NCBI GenBank assembly: GCA_963855995.1
Contig: OY979719.1
Span: forward strand, 7,378,001 to 7,442,000
DNA: 64,000 bases
Direction of reading: 5' to 3'
From: Muricea muricata
Taxonomy: Eukaryota > Cnidaria > Anthozoa > Malacalcyonacea > Plexauridae
Part shown: one piece after another, positions 1 to 11,100 of the stretch
Numbering within the stretch: the stretch's first letter is position 1
Layout: each line of letters begins with the position of its first letter
Notes under the pieces: model-generated
What the model saw: the letters and a program-made list of their open reading frames with translations, nothing else
What the model was told of the DNA's origin: nothing
The model's database searches: none
Program-made: the position numbers and the translations under genes

Positions 1-700
1 GGTTAACAAAACAAAAAAGTATTTCACTAATAACTATTTGTACAGTACGAAATTGTGGGGAATTTGGGATATAATACGGTCATAAATCAAAGTAAATGTT
101 GTACAGACAAGCCGACTACACTTTGCGGATTAACAGGTTTTAAGACTACAACAGCGTGATGCAAACACAAAAGAAAGCAAAGATACGGTTTTAGAGTCAG
201 ATGACTTCCCGCTTCGTCGGTCTCCCTTGTTGTTTGACAATAATTTGTGATAACGCGTTTTTACCTACCCCTGCTAAGTACGAATGTCAAGCACCCAAAA
301 TGTGGGTGCCACGTGACCAGCCTGTGTCAGGGTCTTCGCCGTAGCGCGGGTAGCGGAGGTGAAGACCCTGAGAATCAGGTTGCCACCTATGTACCCCCTA
401 CATTGCGTGTCCTGTTTCTTGCAGTGAAATATTTGATCAACACCTTTTTATCCTTCTTTGCTTGTGCTGTCAAACCAGCAGCCTTTCTACTTTTTTTCAT
501 CCTTTTTGATTTTCTTCTTTTTCCCACTATCATTCTCACTTCGCTTTCGTTTTTTGGAACTTTTCTCCACAACAATGTTGGCATCGTCGACGTCAGAGGA
601 AAGATCAAATTTTGCACGATATTCATCCTGAAATAAAAAAAGAAGTGACCTTCTGCCTTGTGTGGAGACTCTGAGATATATTACATGTCAAGTTCATATA
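1..700. other. Unassigned left edge
   Basis: No gene is recognised here. A GC-richer patch around 300-400 contains an imperfect hairpin at about 329-375 with arms CAGGGTCTTC and GAAGACCCTG. Short open frames occur on both strands, but they show no domain, no convincing splice sites and strongly skewed composition, so they are not called. Confidence 0.4.
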
Positions 701-711
701 GGCAATTCCCA

Positions 712-1350
712 TGAACCTCTTAAAGTGAATATAGAATTGCAAAGTTTGGTGACGAAATGTTGTAGTCAGTAGATAACGGAAATACAGGGTGTATAAAAAA
801 ACAGCAATCGTACCTTGGAGTGCTCTAGGGCGTTCAATATTTAGCATACAGAAAAAATTCTTTCATACTTGCATTGGCGTTTGAATAACACCATTTTTGT
901 AAAATTTGAGCCTGATAAAAATTGTCGGTCGAAATCGCATTTTTTCCACCGTTGGGAATTAGCATTAAAATTGACAAATTTTAGCTTGGGTAAGTAAAAT
1001 TAATGCATCTTATTATTAGCGACGTCAATTGTTTCTCGCACAAGATGAATGATTAATGCACTTTTCTTTTCTTCAGAGATAAAAATATGCGATTTCGACA
1101 GGTTATTTTCGTATTATGTTTTCGGTTTATTTATTCGTATTTGCTCAATTTTTCTTTAAATTTCCCAACAAAGATTGACAATTGAAAGCGTAAAGTCTGT
1201 TCCGTTCGACTGTGAAAGAAATATTTCTGTAGATTAAAGAATGAACGCGTCACAGCACCCTAAAGTTCCATTACCTTATAAACCCTGTATAGCCCTCTTT
1301 CCGCTATTCACAATATTTTGCCACCAAACTTTGCAGTTCTACAGATTTAA
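712..1350. repeat. Foldback-like repeat with diverged inverted arms
   Basis: The segment 712-848 reappears in inverted orientation at about 1,232-1,350 with clear but imperfect similarity. Shared blocks include CACCAAACTTTGCA and the mariner-like ACCCTGTAT. The inner end (GGAGTGCTCTAG with TTCAATATTTA) is found again near 15,945-15,975, so this is a dispersed family. About 380 bp of AT-rich sequence without coding signal separates the arms. It is probably an old non-autonomous DNA transposon; the superfamily is not determined. Confidence 0.5.
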
Positions 1351-1569
1351 AGGCCCACACGGCAGACCGGACGAGATTTCGCAACGCGACGCGATTTTTC
1401 AAATCTTAAAACCACATAATTAAAACCATCAGTTAAGGAATGTACACCAAATAGCTCAAATTGCTTAAGTCCTTCCGAATATTGGAGAAAAATAGAACAT
1501 AATTAAAGCTAAAGGACAGTGAAAATCGAAAATTCGCGTTGTTAAATCGCGTCCGGTATGTGTGGGCCT
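1351..1569. mobile_element. Kolobok-type MITE flanked by TTAA
   Basis: A 219-bp segment starts with AGGCCCACAC and ends with GTGTGGGCCT, and each end abuts TTAA (1,347-1,350 and 1,570-1,573). Inverted similarity continues inward through CCGGACG-like blocks. TTAA duplications with AGG-type termini are usual for Kolobok; piggyBac also uses TTAA but normally begins CCC. It has no coding capacity and overlaps the outer end of the neighbouring foldback repeat. Confidence 0.6.
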
Positions 1570-1573
1570 TTAA

Positions 1574-2237
1574 GATGCTATTTTTAGCTGTGTTGAAAGA
1601 TTTTATGAACATTGCCTGCATGATCAAAATTCAGCATATCATGGAAATAAAAACACTTGTTACTAGTAGATAGCTCGTAGTTGATGGCACACATACACCA
1701 AGCAGTATTGCCTATCACCAGGGAGAAATAATGAGCTATACTGTAACATCAGCTGACTTCAAACAAGCAATACAAATGGACCAGGAATCTCCCAAATCCT
1801 GTCATTTTACAGCACCATGTCTCGCATGATCAGAGGTCAAAACGTAACCTATATATTAGAAAATATGCAATTATTCAAATAAAATTCAAAACCCTGTGTA
1901 GGTAACCAAATCTCGAGGGATGGTGTGGTAAAGAAGGATTCCTGATTCACGTAACAGGGTTTTAGACTTTTAGTTTCGTGCTTACGATACAAAGTAAACT
2001 GCTAACCTTTGTACTATTAGTAATAAAAATCATCAAATGTTAACAGGGCCAGGTTTTTTAGGGATTTCCCTTGGGTCTGTTTCTGGAAAAAGAGTGTCTT
2101 GTGTTTAGGGGAGCTGCAGGGGGTCTGCAGTGTCCCCCCCCCCCCCACTCTAAATACTCAAGGTGAATTTGGTCTTTGCTCTCCTGTGCATGATACAAAT
2201 ATATGGTGTAGAATATATAGTGTGTGATCACTTGCAG
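1574..2237. other. Noncoding stretch with poly-C run
   Basis: AT-rich sequence with no recognisable gene. A homopolymer of C near 2,136-2,149 is the only notable feature. The right end forms the presumptive intron before the candidate exon at 2,238. Confidence 0.4.
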
Positions 2238-2389
2238 GTACGTAATACCCAGCCTATAATATTACCATGCAGTAAGCCAGAGATGATGGAAACCATTAAT
2301 CTACAGATCCTGCCAAGAAAATATAGGCAGCTATATGAACAAGAGATTCTATACTGGTATTATACTCACTTTAACTCTCCAGTATCCAG
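2238..2389 (+). CDS. Candidate internal exon, unknown protein
   Basis: An open segment of 152 nt lies between a CAG acceptor (2,235-2,237) and a GTACGT donor (2,390). It encodes about 50 residues, including the stretches ILPCSKPEMMETINLQILP and RKYRQLYEQEILYWYYTHF, with a protein-like composition rich in Tyr and Leu. I do not recognise the family. It enters in phase 0 and leaves in phase 2. No matching upstream or downstream exon was found, so it could also be an isolated open frame or part of an unidentified transposon. Confidence 0.35.
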
Positions 2390-2603
2390 GTACGTTTCCT
2401 TCCCCAGTACAATGGCACATCAATCTTAACAACAACTTGACAATCTTAACAACAACTGAGTTTCTCACATGAGAAGCTTCCTTTTCTTACGACTACAACA
2501 CAAAGTAAATAGTTCTCCTTTATTACTGAAACTTTATAACAAGTATTTACAAAAATACATACACTCATATAGTGTAGTATTTTAAGAACAGAATAAAACC
2601 TAC

Positions 2604-2916
2604 CTTATGCAGGATTGTTTTACAGTAATCATCTCGGGAGCTTTTAATGGAGTATTCCTTTTATTTAGTAATTTTACAATACACCGGTAGCTCTTAGCAT
2701 CTGGCCAACTTGTATTCTTTTTTGAAGTGGTTGGACTTTTCACCTCTGCTTGTCCATTTTGACCTTCCTCATCACTCAAGACAATAACATCTGGCTTGCC
2801 AGGAGATTTAGTGCCTGACTTGCTCGACTTTCCAGATGGTGATTTCAGTTTGTTCTTCGATTTAGGCGAGTCAAAACCATTCACAATCAATGACATTGTG
2901 TAAATAGCCAACAAAT
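2604..2916 (-). CDS. Candidate exon of a charged nuclear protein, possibly BAZ1-like
   Basis: On the minus strand, a TTTCAG acceptor at 2,919 and a GTAGGT donor after 2,604 enclose an open segment of about 104 codons. It is rich in Lys, Ser and Pro (SPSGKSSKSGTKSPGKP) and contains the acidic SUMO-interaction-like run VIVLSDEEG. Such low-complexity linkers with VIVLSDEE-type motifs occur after the WAC domain in BAZ1A/BAZ1B chromatin-remodelling subunits. A WAC-like exon lies upstream on the same strand at 4,683, which makes one gene plausible. The splice phases of the two exons do not match directly, so an intermediate exon would be needed. Confidence 0.4.
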
Positions 2917-4682
2917 CTGAAATTTTTCAATTTTCAGTTAATTAGCCCAAGGATGTGGTCATATATACCTGTATACGAGCAATTACAGCCCAAGTGTATA
3001 GCTAAACTAGCACACCTAGCCAAATCCTATATATGCACATATTCAGGATATATTCAGAGTGAATATAAGTTTATATTCAGAGTGAATATAAATTTATATT
3101 CCGAGTGAATATATGTTGCTGGATCTCTCTATTAGCAAGCTTGTCAAGCTAAGCTAGCCAGCCATAAATATGTAAAGATCTTCATTCAACATATCAGGCC
3201 AAGTAATACAATTAAAAAAGCTTCTCACCTAAAGTTTGCAAAAAAAGATTGGCAATTTTCTATATTTTCAAAGTATTCGTTTGAACATATCCCATAAAAT
3301 GATAAGATTGATACTTGGAAAGACACAATAAGAATGTCTGAATTGTTCATTCTCAGGCAGTTTACATGGGATGTTTTTGTCAAATGAAAGTGAATCACAC
3401 TTCGTAGCCATTCTTGAGTCAGATCATGAACGTGAAGCTTTCTCAATCGCAGATTGTCATTTCAAACAAGAACGCTGACATGTACCATCAACAACAGTAT
3501 CACTTGACTCACTCCTAGTGGACGTCCATATCGGGTTATTCTAGAAGATCAATCAACTCCCTCCTTATGGAAGAAATGAACAACACACCCTCCTCCCCCC
3601 TTTACAGACATCCTATACAAATTTAAGACATTCTTTAGACAAGTAACCTTCCCTCTCACTCTTTCCCTGAGTGGTGGAGATTTCCTCTGTTGGTGGGTCA
3701 TGGATCTTTTTAGAAAAAACACATTCACAAAGACGTTGCTAGTATCTTGTGCTCTCTATTAATGTACAAGCACACCATTGACATTTCACATAACTTTTCA
3801 CTGTAAGATTTCAAACTTCGGAAGTTTGCTGTGAAGTCCATAAAGTTCATTTCAGAATTCACAAGTCGGTTTGTAGACTAAGCATTCCGTTCGCTCTGTT
3901 CAGGAGCCAATCACAGGCTTTGTTTACAATTCAGCTTGTGAACTTTGCAACAAACTTTTAAAATTTGCAACAAAGTTTGGAATATTTCAGTGAAAAGTTA
4001 ACTGAAAACAACTGTAGTAAAAAATAACGCTCAAAGCACAAGAATGCATGGAGGGATAAAGAACTACTAATTTTGGCAAAAAAATACAAAAATAAGCATG
4101 TTCCAAAAAGCATATCCCAATAACTAATTAATATCATTATTTTAGATTTACGATCTAAATTATTATTCCAACAGCAAGTTATAAACAATGATAATTTTAA
4201 AATTTTTCTAATGGCAGCCAGACTGCATTCTGTGCACTCAACGCCGGAGATCTCCGGCGTGGATTTATCATATCAGAACATTAAATATGGGAAATATTAG
4301 AGTTTTCTGGCATGGAGTTTACATGGAATGCACCCTGAAATAGCAGCCATTTTGCATTTTATTTAAAGCATACAACATGGCAACCACCAAATGTTAAATT
4401 TCAGGGAAAAAATAGCACAAATTTAGGAATTGGGTCAGCCCCTCCCAACCCAATACAAGAAAAAATTGAATAAGTATCATTTCTTCTTCCCAGAAATGTG
4501 CAAATTTACTACAAACCATGTCAACATTGCTAACACACCGCCATTTTTGTGATTTACAATCTCTTATCTCTCCTTAACAATCACATTTTAAAAACTCTCT
4601 CCAACCTGTCCCTAAACACCCACATTCTAAGAAGCCTCAGGACGTGGGCAAAAATAAACACCGTTATTCTTTTAAAACATAC
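2917..4682. other. Probable intron with small repeats
   Basis: AT-rich sequence between the two minus-strand candidate exons. It holds a short palindromic tandem repeat near 3,048-3,113 (three units built on ATTCAGAGTGAATAT) and a perfect palindrome GCCGGAGATCTCCGGC near 4,243-4,258. A minus-strand open frame at 3,225-3,446 ends at a possible donor but shows no recognisable domain and is not called. Confidence 0.4.
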
Positions 4683-4870
4683 TTCTCTCTTTTATATTTC
4701 ACATCAATTTCTTCACCTTCTTGGTATCGGTCTCTTATATAGTTGAAAACCTCGTCGCATAAATTATCCAACCGGCTGTGCCGAGTGTAATGTACAAGAG
4801 TGAGACATATTACGCCATACTCGAGTACGTAGATTTTAATATCGCACTGATTTTGTACAAAAATACTCAA
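4683..4870 (-). CDS. WAC-domain (BAZ1A/BAZ1B-type) exon fragment
   Basis: The minus-strand frame encodes ICLTLVHYTRHSRLDNLCDE followed by VFNYIRDRYQEGEEIDVKY, then a strong GTATGT donor (4,682-4,677). The pattern of a hydrophobic strand, SRL-x-x-L-C-D-x-V/I-F-x-Y-hydrophobic-x-D-R-Y and GEE matches my recollection of the second half of the WAC domain. That domain contacts DNA in the ACF1/WSTF subunits of ISWI remodelling complexes. The first half of WAC is not visible upstream. Either an earlier exon is distant, an acceptor near 4,847 is used, or this is a partial copy. The frame has no in-frame ATG. Family assignment is from motif memory only. Confidence 0.42.
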
Positions 4871-4960
4871 TAGTTTTTGTATGAAAAAATGATAAAGTTA
4901 TTAATTTGCGCGAGGTTTTTGTTCGCAGAATTTTTTTGCTGGCGTAGGCGATGGGTCGTT

Positions 4961-5016
4961 CCTATTGGCTGAGACACTTATTTTTCAACATGTACTTCCG
5001 GCAATTACCGGAAGTA
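4961..5016. promoter_or_regulatory. Likely shared promoter: CCAAT box and inverted ETS pair
   Basis: A CCTATTGGCT element (inverted CCAAT box, 4,961-4,970) is followed by ACTTCCGG (4,994-5,001) and CCGGAAGT (5,008-5,015), two ETS-family sites forming a palindrome with a 6-bp spacer. ETS/GABP and NF-Y sites are typical of TATA-less bidirectional housekeeping promoters. The cluster lies about 90 bp upstream of the MRM2 start codon and about 130 bp from the divergent WAC-like exon. Transcription start sites are inferred, not seen. Confidence 0.55.
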
Positions 5017-5106
5017 AATTTGAATCTTTTCGTGGTAATAGGTTATTGTGTCTGCAAATAAGTTGAATTTTTTGCAAGAAATTATTGGTTTTCCTAAATT
5101 TTTACC

Positions 5107-8100
5107 ATGCATTGTTGTGTACCAAGTAAAATTTCTTTCTCGATTATGTTTTTGAGAGTTTCAAATGGCAAAAGAATCAAGGAAAAAGTTCATGTTAGTG
5201 CCCTAATTTTTACCAACAAAAAGTTTTCTGTCAAAGGAAAGTCAGAGAGCTCCACTAGGTGGCTCAGGAGACAAGCTAAGGTTTGTTAAAATACGTGTAG
5301 CTTGCCCTATCATAATTCGCATGTACTACGTTGTGATACGATATTATATTTGGTCTTGGGATAGGTTAGGTATTGGTTACTGGTGAAAAAAATGGGTGAC
5401 CAGTATTGGTTGCTGGCGTTAACACCAGTCATGGGGTGACACCATTGATATTAGTCAGGAATGAGTTGTTCATATCTCCTACCAGGAAAACACAGGAAGA
5501 AATGAAGTACATGCTGCCAAAAATGCAAAATTCTCATTGGCGATTGATCGAAATGTGCCTGTCAATCAAATCAGATAGAATTATGTCGCACACTAGAAGT
5601 GCCTTTTCTTTAGGGACACAATTCAGTCTAACATATCTGATTTGATTGACGTACGCATCAACTGAACACTGGGAATTTTTTGTTGTGCATGGTCAATGGA
5701 TATTTCAATGCCTATGTTTGATTAAATGATGAAGTTAGTTATGTCTAGGCATATGACCATCTACAGCTTTGTATAAATAGTTAGCTAGAATGAGGTAACA
5801 TGTAAAGATCAGTTCATAACTAATGGTAGCTAATTTTTGTAAGGCGTTGGATAGGCTATCCTGTGGGAAGCTATTGCTATCTACAATATAGAGTACATAA
5901 TTGTTAACTGTTAAAAGTCAATCTTACAAAGCTCAATTAGAAGTGGTAAAAAGATTGTCAAATTTAGGAAAGCTAATTTAAAAGTGTAATAGATCTGTGT
6001 TTGAATGGGTTATTTTTGAATCTTCATGATAAACTGTTGTGATTTAGAATGTCTGAATAGGCCGGCTGAGCATGTCAACTAAATTTGTTATAATATTTAC
6101 TTAGTTTATTATCATGAATTAGCATATCTATTACTAGGATCCGTATGTGCACCAAGCACTCAGGGATGGCTACAGATGTCGCAGTGCATATAAATTGTTA
6201 GAGATGGATGATAAATATCATTCTCCTGGCTCTAGAGTATTATATCAAGCTATTTATTACTGGGTGTTAGGAATATGTCATTTTCTGAAGGGACTATTGC
6301 TTGTCACAAATACATCAGATCAGGGTCCGAATTAACGCTTCGCAAATCGCAAATTGCGAAGCGATTTGGAAAATTGCGTAATATTGCGAAGCGATTTTTT
6401 CAAAATTGCAAAGCTCATTTACCATTTTGTAGTAAATTTTGATTAACACTTTTATAGAATGTCTGAGACATTCCAGCCAAAAGAAAAACCGAAAAACGCC
6501 CTCGCGTATGTCCCCTCGCTAATCGCATCGCTAGATGAAAATTCAGCGTTGCCAACTGTTATTCTGTACAAATCCCAAGTAAGCTCCCTAAAAATCCCGA
6601 GATTTCCTCTAAAATCCCGAAATTCTTACTTTCGTTCTCATGTTCCCAGTCTCTGCGCAATTTAGGCCTCAGGCCTCTTATTGTGTGTTCTTTGCCTCCC
6701 GCTTTTGCTTTTGAGAGCCTTCCAAAACGAAATTTTGTTAAATATGCAGGTCAATAGAGCTAAAATACGAGCGCATGAACTGTCTATTTTAACAAAATCG
6801 TTTGTTAACTAGCTAATTTCACCAAAAATTTGATTACTAAATTTAGAACTTGAAGTTCTGAAAAATCCCAAAAAAATCCCGAGATTGAGTTTTTAAAATA
6901 AAAATCCCAAAAACATCCCAACAGATTTAAAAAATCCCGAGATCTCGGGATAAAATCCCGGACTTGGCAACACTGGATGAAATCTAATTTTATCCGTGAT
7001 TTATATGTTGACCGTATTTTCGCCGACGTCCGACTAGACCACCAACCAATCATTAGCCATGAATTTTGATCCGCCTTACGCACTTTCTTACGAAATGAAT
7101 GGTATGATTTGCAGTCCCAAATTTCGTAATGAGCGTTCAATGGCGACCCTGACCGATTCTATTGCTGACAATCTTAAAGAGGAGCTGGTAGAAGAGTTGA
7201 AAAAAACACGCTATTTCTCTTTATTAACTGATGGTAGTACTGACAAAGGCGTTTGTGAACAAGAAGCGTTGTATCTTCTTTTTATTTCTAATGAAGGTAA
7301 CATTGTAACAATGCAATTAGTACATTGATTTTTGGCGGTAGATCTGTATTCATTATTCCGTTTACTTTCAATTGACAGGTATCCCGGAAATACGATTCTT
7401 TGCAGTTGAATCTCCAGCTTCCACAAGTGCGGATGGCCTGAAACAGATGATAGAAGATTGCTTTCCCCGGTTCAGCATTGATAATTTCTCAACACGGTTA
7501 GCGTCGCTTAACGTGGATGGAGCGTCAGTTAATATAGGTAGCATAAACGGACTAGGGACAAAACTTCGTCACGATTCACCTTGGCTACTTATTATTCACT
7601 GCTTTAACCATCGTCTTGAACTTGCAGTTAAAGATGCCTTTAAAGGAACAGGTATATAATCGTATATTATTATTATTATTATTATTATTAGACATTTCTG
7701 TTGTCCTACTTCATACACAGTATCAGTAATGTCTGTTTAAATATTTAAGGTACGAAAACTTAAACATACCTGTTTTCCCACTTTTCTTTTGACTAGAATT
7801 TGATGAAATTGACGATCTTTTGACTAAGCTGTACTACCTTTACCAAAAATCGTCAAAGCGTATTCAGCGAGATTTTTGAGAAGAGCATAGCAAAGCCAGC
7901 CAAAGCCTATGGAACGAGGTGGATTAACCATAAGCTTAAAGCTATGGAAACCTTTGTAGCCAACTATGGTGCATACATGTTGCACCTTGAGTCCTTGTCC
8001 CAAACGGATTCGGTACCGGCAAGAAGAGAAGAGTTAAAAGGTTGGCTGTCAAAATGGACACACGCCAAGTATCCTATGCTGATGACAATATATATTGACA

Positions 8101-11100
8101 TTTTGACGCCATTGAAGGTAAGGACAATCTTCACGTGCCATTCAAACTTAAAAGTTTTCATTTGGTTCCACTCTTGACCTAAAGGTAACAGCTAACTTTA
8201 ACATAGTTTAACTTCTTAATAAATTGTAGTATTAATTCTCTTTTTATTCGTAGGTTCTAAGCCTGGGATTCCAAAAAGAATCGCATGACCCTGTCAAAGC
8301 TGTAAGACGCATAAACGAATTCGAGTGGACCATGGTGAAATTAAAAGATTTGATTGACAAGTGCATTCAAGATGACTCCGAGAAACTTACCAATTTCACA
8401 CGATTTTTGAAGGAGTGCACAGCTAAAACGTCGAATGAAGGTATCATGTTATTTTATGTTCTTTCAATGTCCTACTACTCGCCGACTGTGCGGATGGTAG
8501 CAGTTCATTTAGTCTGCAATGGTGTTGCATTCGTTTCTGTTTATTCTTAACAATATAGAATCTGACGAACCTAGAAACAAACGTCAAAGAATTACGAGGC
8601 AAGAAGCGCAAGAACTTGAGGACGATGAGGATGAAGCAGGTAATTTTACAATTGCAACGTGTTTTCTTATGCTAAACTCTTGATATGTGCTGTCAGAATC
8701 GCTAAGTAACTGTACGTGTTTTATTAAGTAGTTGTATATTACATAATATTGTCAAATGACGTTTATTTTTTAGACTTCCATTACCAAAAAATAAAATTGA
8801 AGAAGTTTGAAGCATCGTTGAAAAAAGTCAACAAGATGTACAGAAATATCATTGACGCAGTTTCTAGTAGTGTAGCTGGGCGATTTCAGGAGTTCCAAGA
8901 AAGCGTTGTATTTAAAAACCTTCCAGTCATCTTGGATGTCCCAATGTGGCCCGAAAACGAAGAATCACTCCAGCACTATGGTGACCAAGCAATTCGCGAG
9001 TTGAAGGAGTTTTATAACGCATTGCTGATGCAAAATGGCTGCAAGATTGACAAGGTTCTCCCAGAGTGGAATCGTTTAAAGGTATGGTAAGTTCCATACA
9101 ATGAATGAACTCGTCGTCCGCCTTGCGTTTTTGTAATATAATGTGATAGATGCCACGGCATAATTGCATGCAAAACAGCAGGCTACGTCTTTAGTGCTGT
9201 AATTATGTACGATATACTTCTCTTGCTAGTGCCACGTCAAAAGCTACATACTTGGAGTGGAGAAGATGGAAAAATATTTGAAAATATGGCAAACCATCTG
9301 GAAAAACGATATTATCCAAGCAGAGTGCAAGAATGTGATGCACATTGTTGAATTACTTCTTATTACGCCATTCACGAATGCAAAGGTCGAGCGTTTATTT
9401 AGCCGAATGAACAGAATCAAGACAACGTTGCGAAATCGTTTAAGCACAGCACGACCAGAGACTCAGTTACGAATTGGCGAAGAAGGGTGTCCGCTGGCCG
9501 ACTTTAAAGCTGACGAAGCTCTCGAATATTGGCTCGACCAAAAGATACGACGTCTAAATAGTGCCAAACCACGAAATATCCGGCGGAAAGGCAATCGACG
9601 ACAGCATCATCTTCCGCGGAAGTTATAGATATCGCAGCTGCTACTCTTTCGGATCTAGAAGAGTTTGAAAGCGATGAATGTGGTGATTTGTAAACACAAA
9701 ACAGTGTATGACACTGACAACTAATGATACAATATTTCTAAAAATCAATAAAGTTTTTACCTTGTTTAATTTTTGCCTTTATCCAGTGGGAAATGTCTGC
9801 GGCAGCGAGCACGTTGAAAGGCATATAAAATGGCCAAAGTCACTGCATGCATGTGCTCCCGTCGATAGTCTCTACACATTCGTAAAAAGTCCCGGGGGGT
9901 GCTAAAAATGGGGGAATGTCAAGAATACAGGGGGGGGGGGCAACGCAAATTTTTCAAAAAAAAAGTTGCGAAGCTGTTTTGTAGCGATAATTCGGACCCT
10001 GCATCATAGACAGGTTTATACAAAAATATTTTTTAACTCTTGCCTCAATTTTTTGCATAATAAAACAGTCTACTATCTAAGTATCTGTTGATCTGTCTGT
10101 CCTCATATTATGTGGTTCCAATTTGTATGCAAATAACTTTAAATAACTCCTCTCCCCATCCCCCACCCCCAAAAAATATTGCCCTATAAAAATATTGAGA
10201 TAGCAATTAAAGCACCACCCTAGTAAAAATATGGAAATAATAATTAATAGAAGTCATTCATAATTCATAAACTAAAGGGGATTATATACTACTCTGCTTT
10301 GCCTGTAGGTAGACTGTGGTGCTTCTCCAGGTAAGCTGTTAAAACTTAAAAAATCAAATGCCTTCAATTTACTTACTAGCAGAATGATGAGCCTTACTTT
10401 ATAGGATCATGGACACAAGTAGCAGTAAAAACAATCAAATATGACAAAAATCATAAAGATCCTGGAATTGTGGTTGCAGTTGATTTATTAGGTAGCTGAT
10501 GTGTAATTATAAGTATTAATTAACTGCTAGTTACCTTATCAGTAGTCATTTACACCCATCAGTTGCCGAGGCCCAGTCTCTTTGTCAAGCAAGATTGTCT
10601 GGTATTCTTAGGCACATGTAATTTTTTTTGGAAGGGCAGATTCGGGCCCCAAATAGTTTTTTCCTGCTCATAAAAATGACTAGAACTTTGCTCGAGTGGT
10701 CCTGATGCGCTCGGAGTGTTTTGACACTTTAACACCAAAGATGCAATTTCCTGTGTACTTTAATCAAAACTTCGTTGTATACCATTTGTATACCATCTTT
10801 TGTTCATAACTTCCCAGGGCTGTAACTACCCCCCCCCCTTCCATATGCCTATGCTTGCATTAGACATGTAAAATGATGAATGTAGCCTATAGAATATGCA
10901 AATCTTTTTTAATGTTTTGGAACTACGTTGAACCAATCACCAGCAGGTTATTCTGACTTATAAACGTCTCAGAACTTTATATACTGAAGCAGAGAGCCAA
11001 ATTTTAATAGTTATGAAGATACACTTCAGAGTGTATTTTTGTGATGCAAAATGTGCAAAAGCCACATTGGTTTGTCTGTTCGAGCTCTAAAGTTGTACTT

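Larger units (their letters stand above)
6321..10001 (+). mobile_element. hAT transposon in MRM2 intron 2
   Basis: A 3.7-kb element has ends CAGGGTCCGAATTAACGC and, inverted on the right, GCGATAATTCGGACCCTG. Subterminal GCGAAGCGATTT repeats lie near both ends. The expected 8-bp target duplication is only partly preserved (CATCAGAT left, CATCATAG right). Inside is a + strand hAT transposase gene with intron-like breaks. The element lies wholly within MRM2 intron 2, same strand as the host gene. Confidence 0.8.

Noticed and set aside
247-847. Open frames on both strands near the left edge
   Set aside because: No domain, no splice support and strongly biased composition; the minus-strand frame overlaps the plus-strand one.
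2100-2150. CRISPR-like or other regular spacer arrays anywhere in the window, prompted by repeated units
   Set aside because: The repeats found are minisatellites, MITEs or segmental duplications, and the sequence is eukaryotic.
3225-3446. Minus-strand frame ending at a GTGAG donor, possible exon between the WAC-like and Lys-rich exons
   Set aside because: Its phase does not join either neighbour and its sequence has no recognisable family trait.
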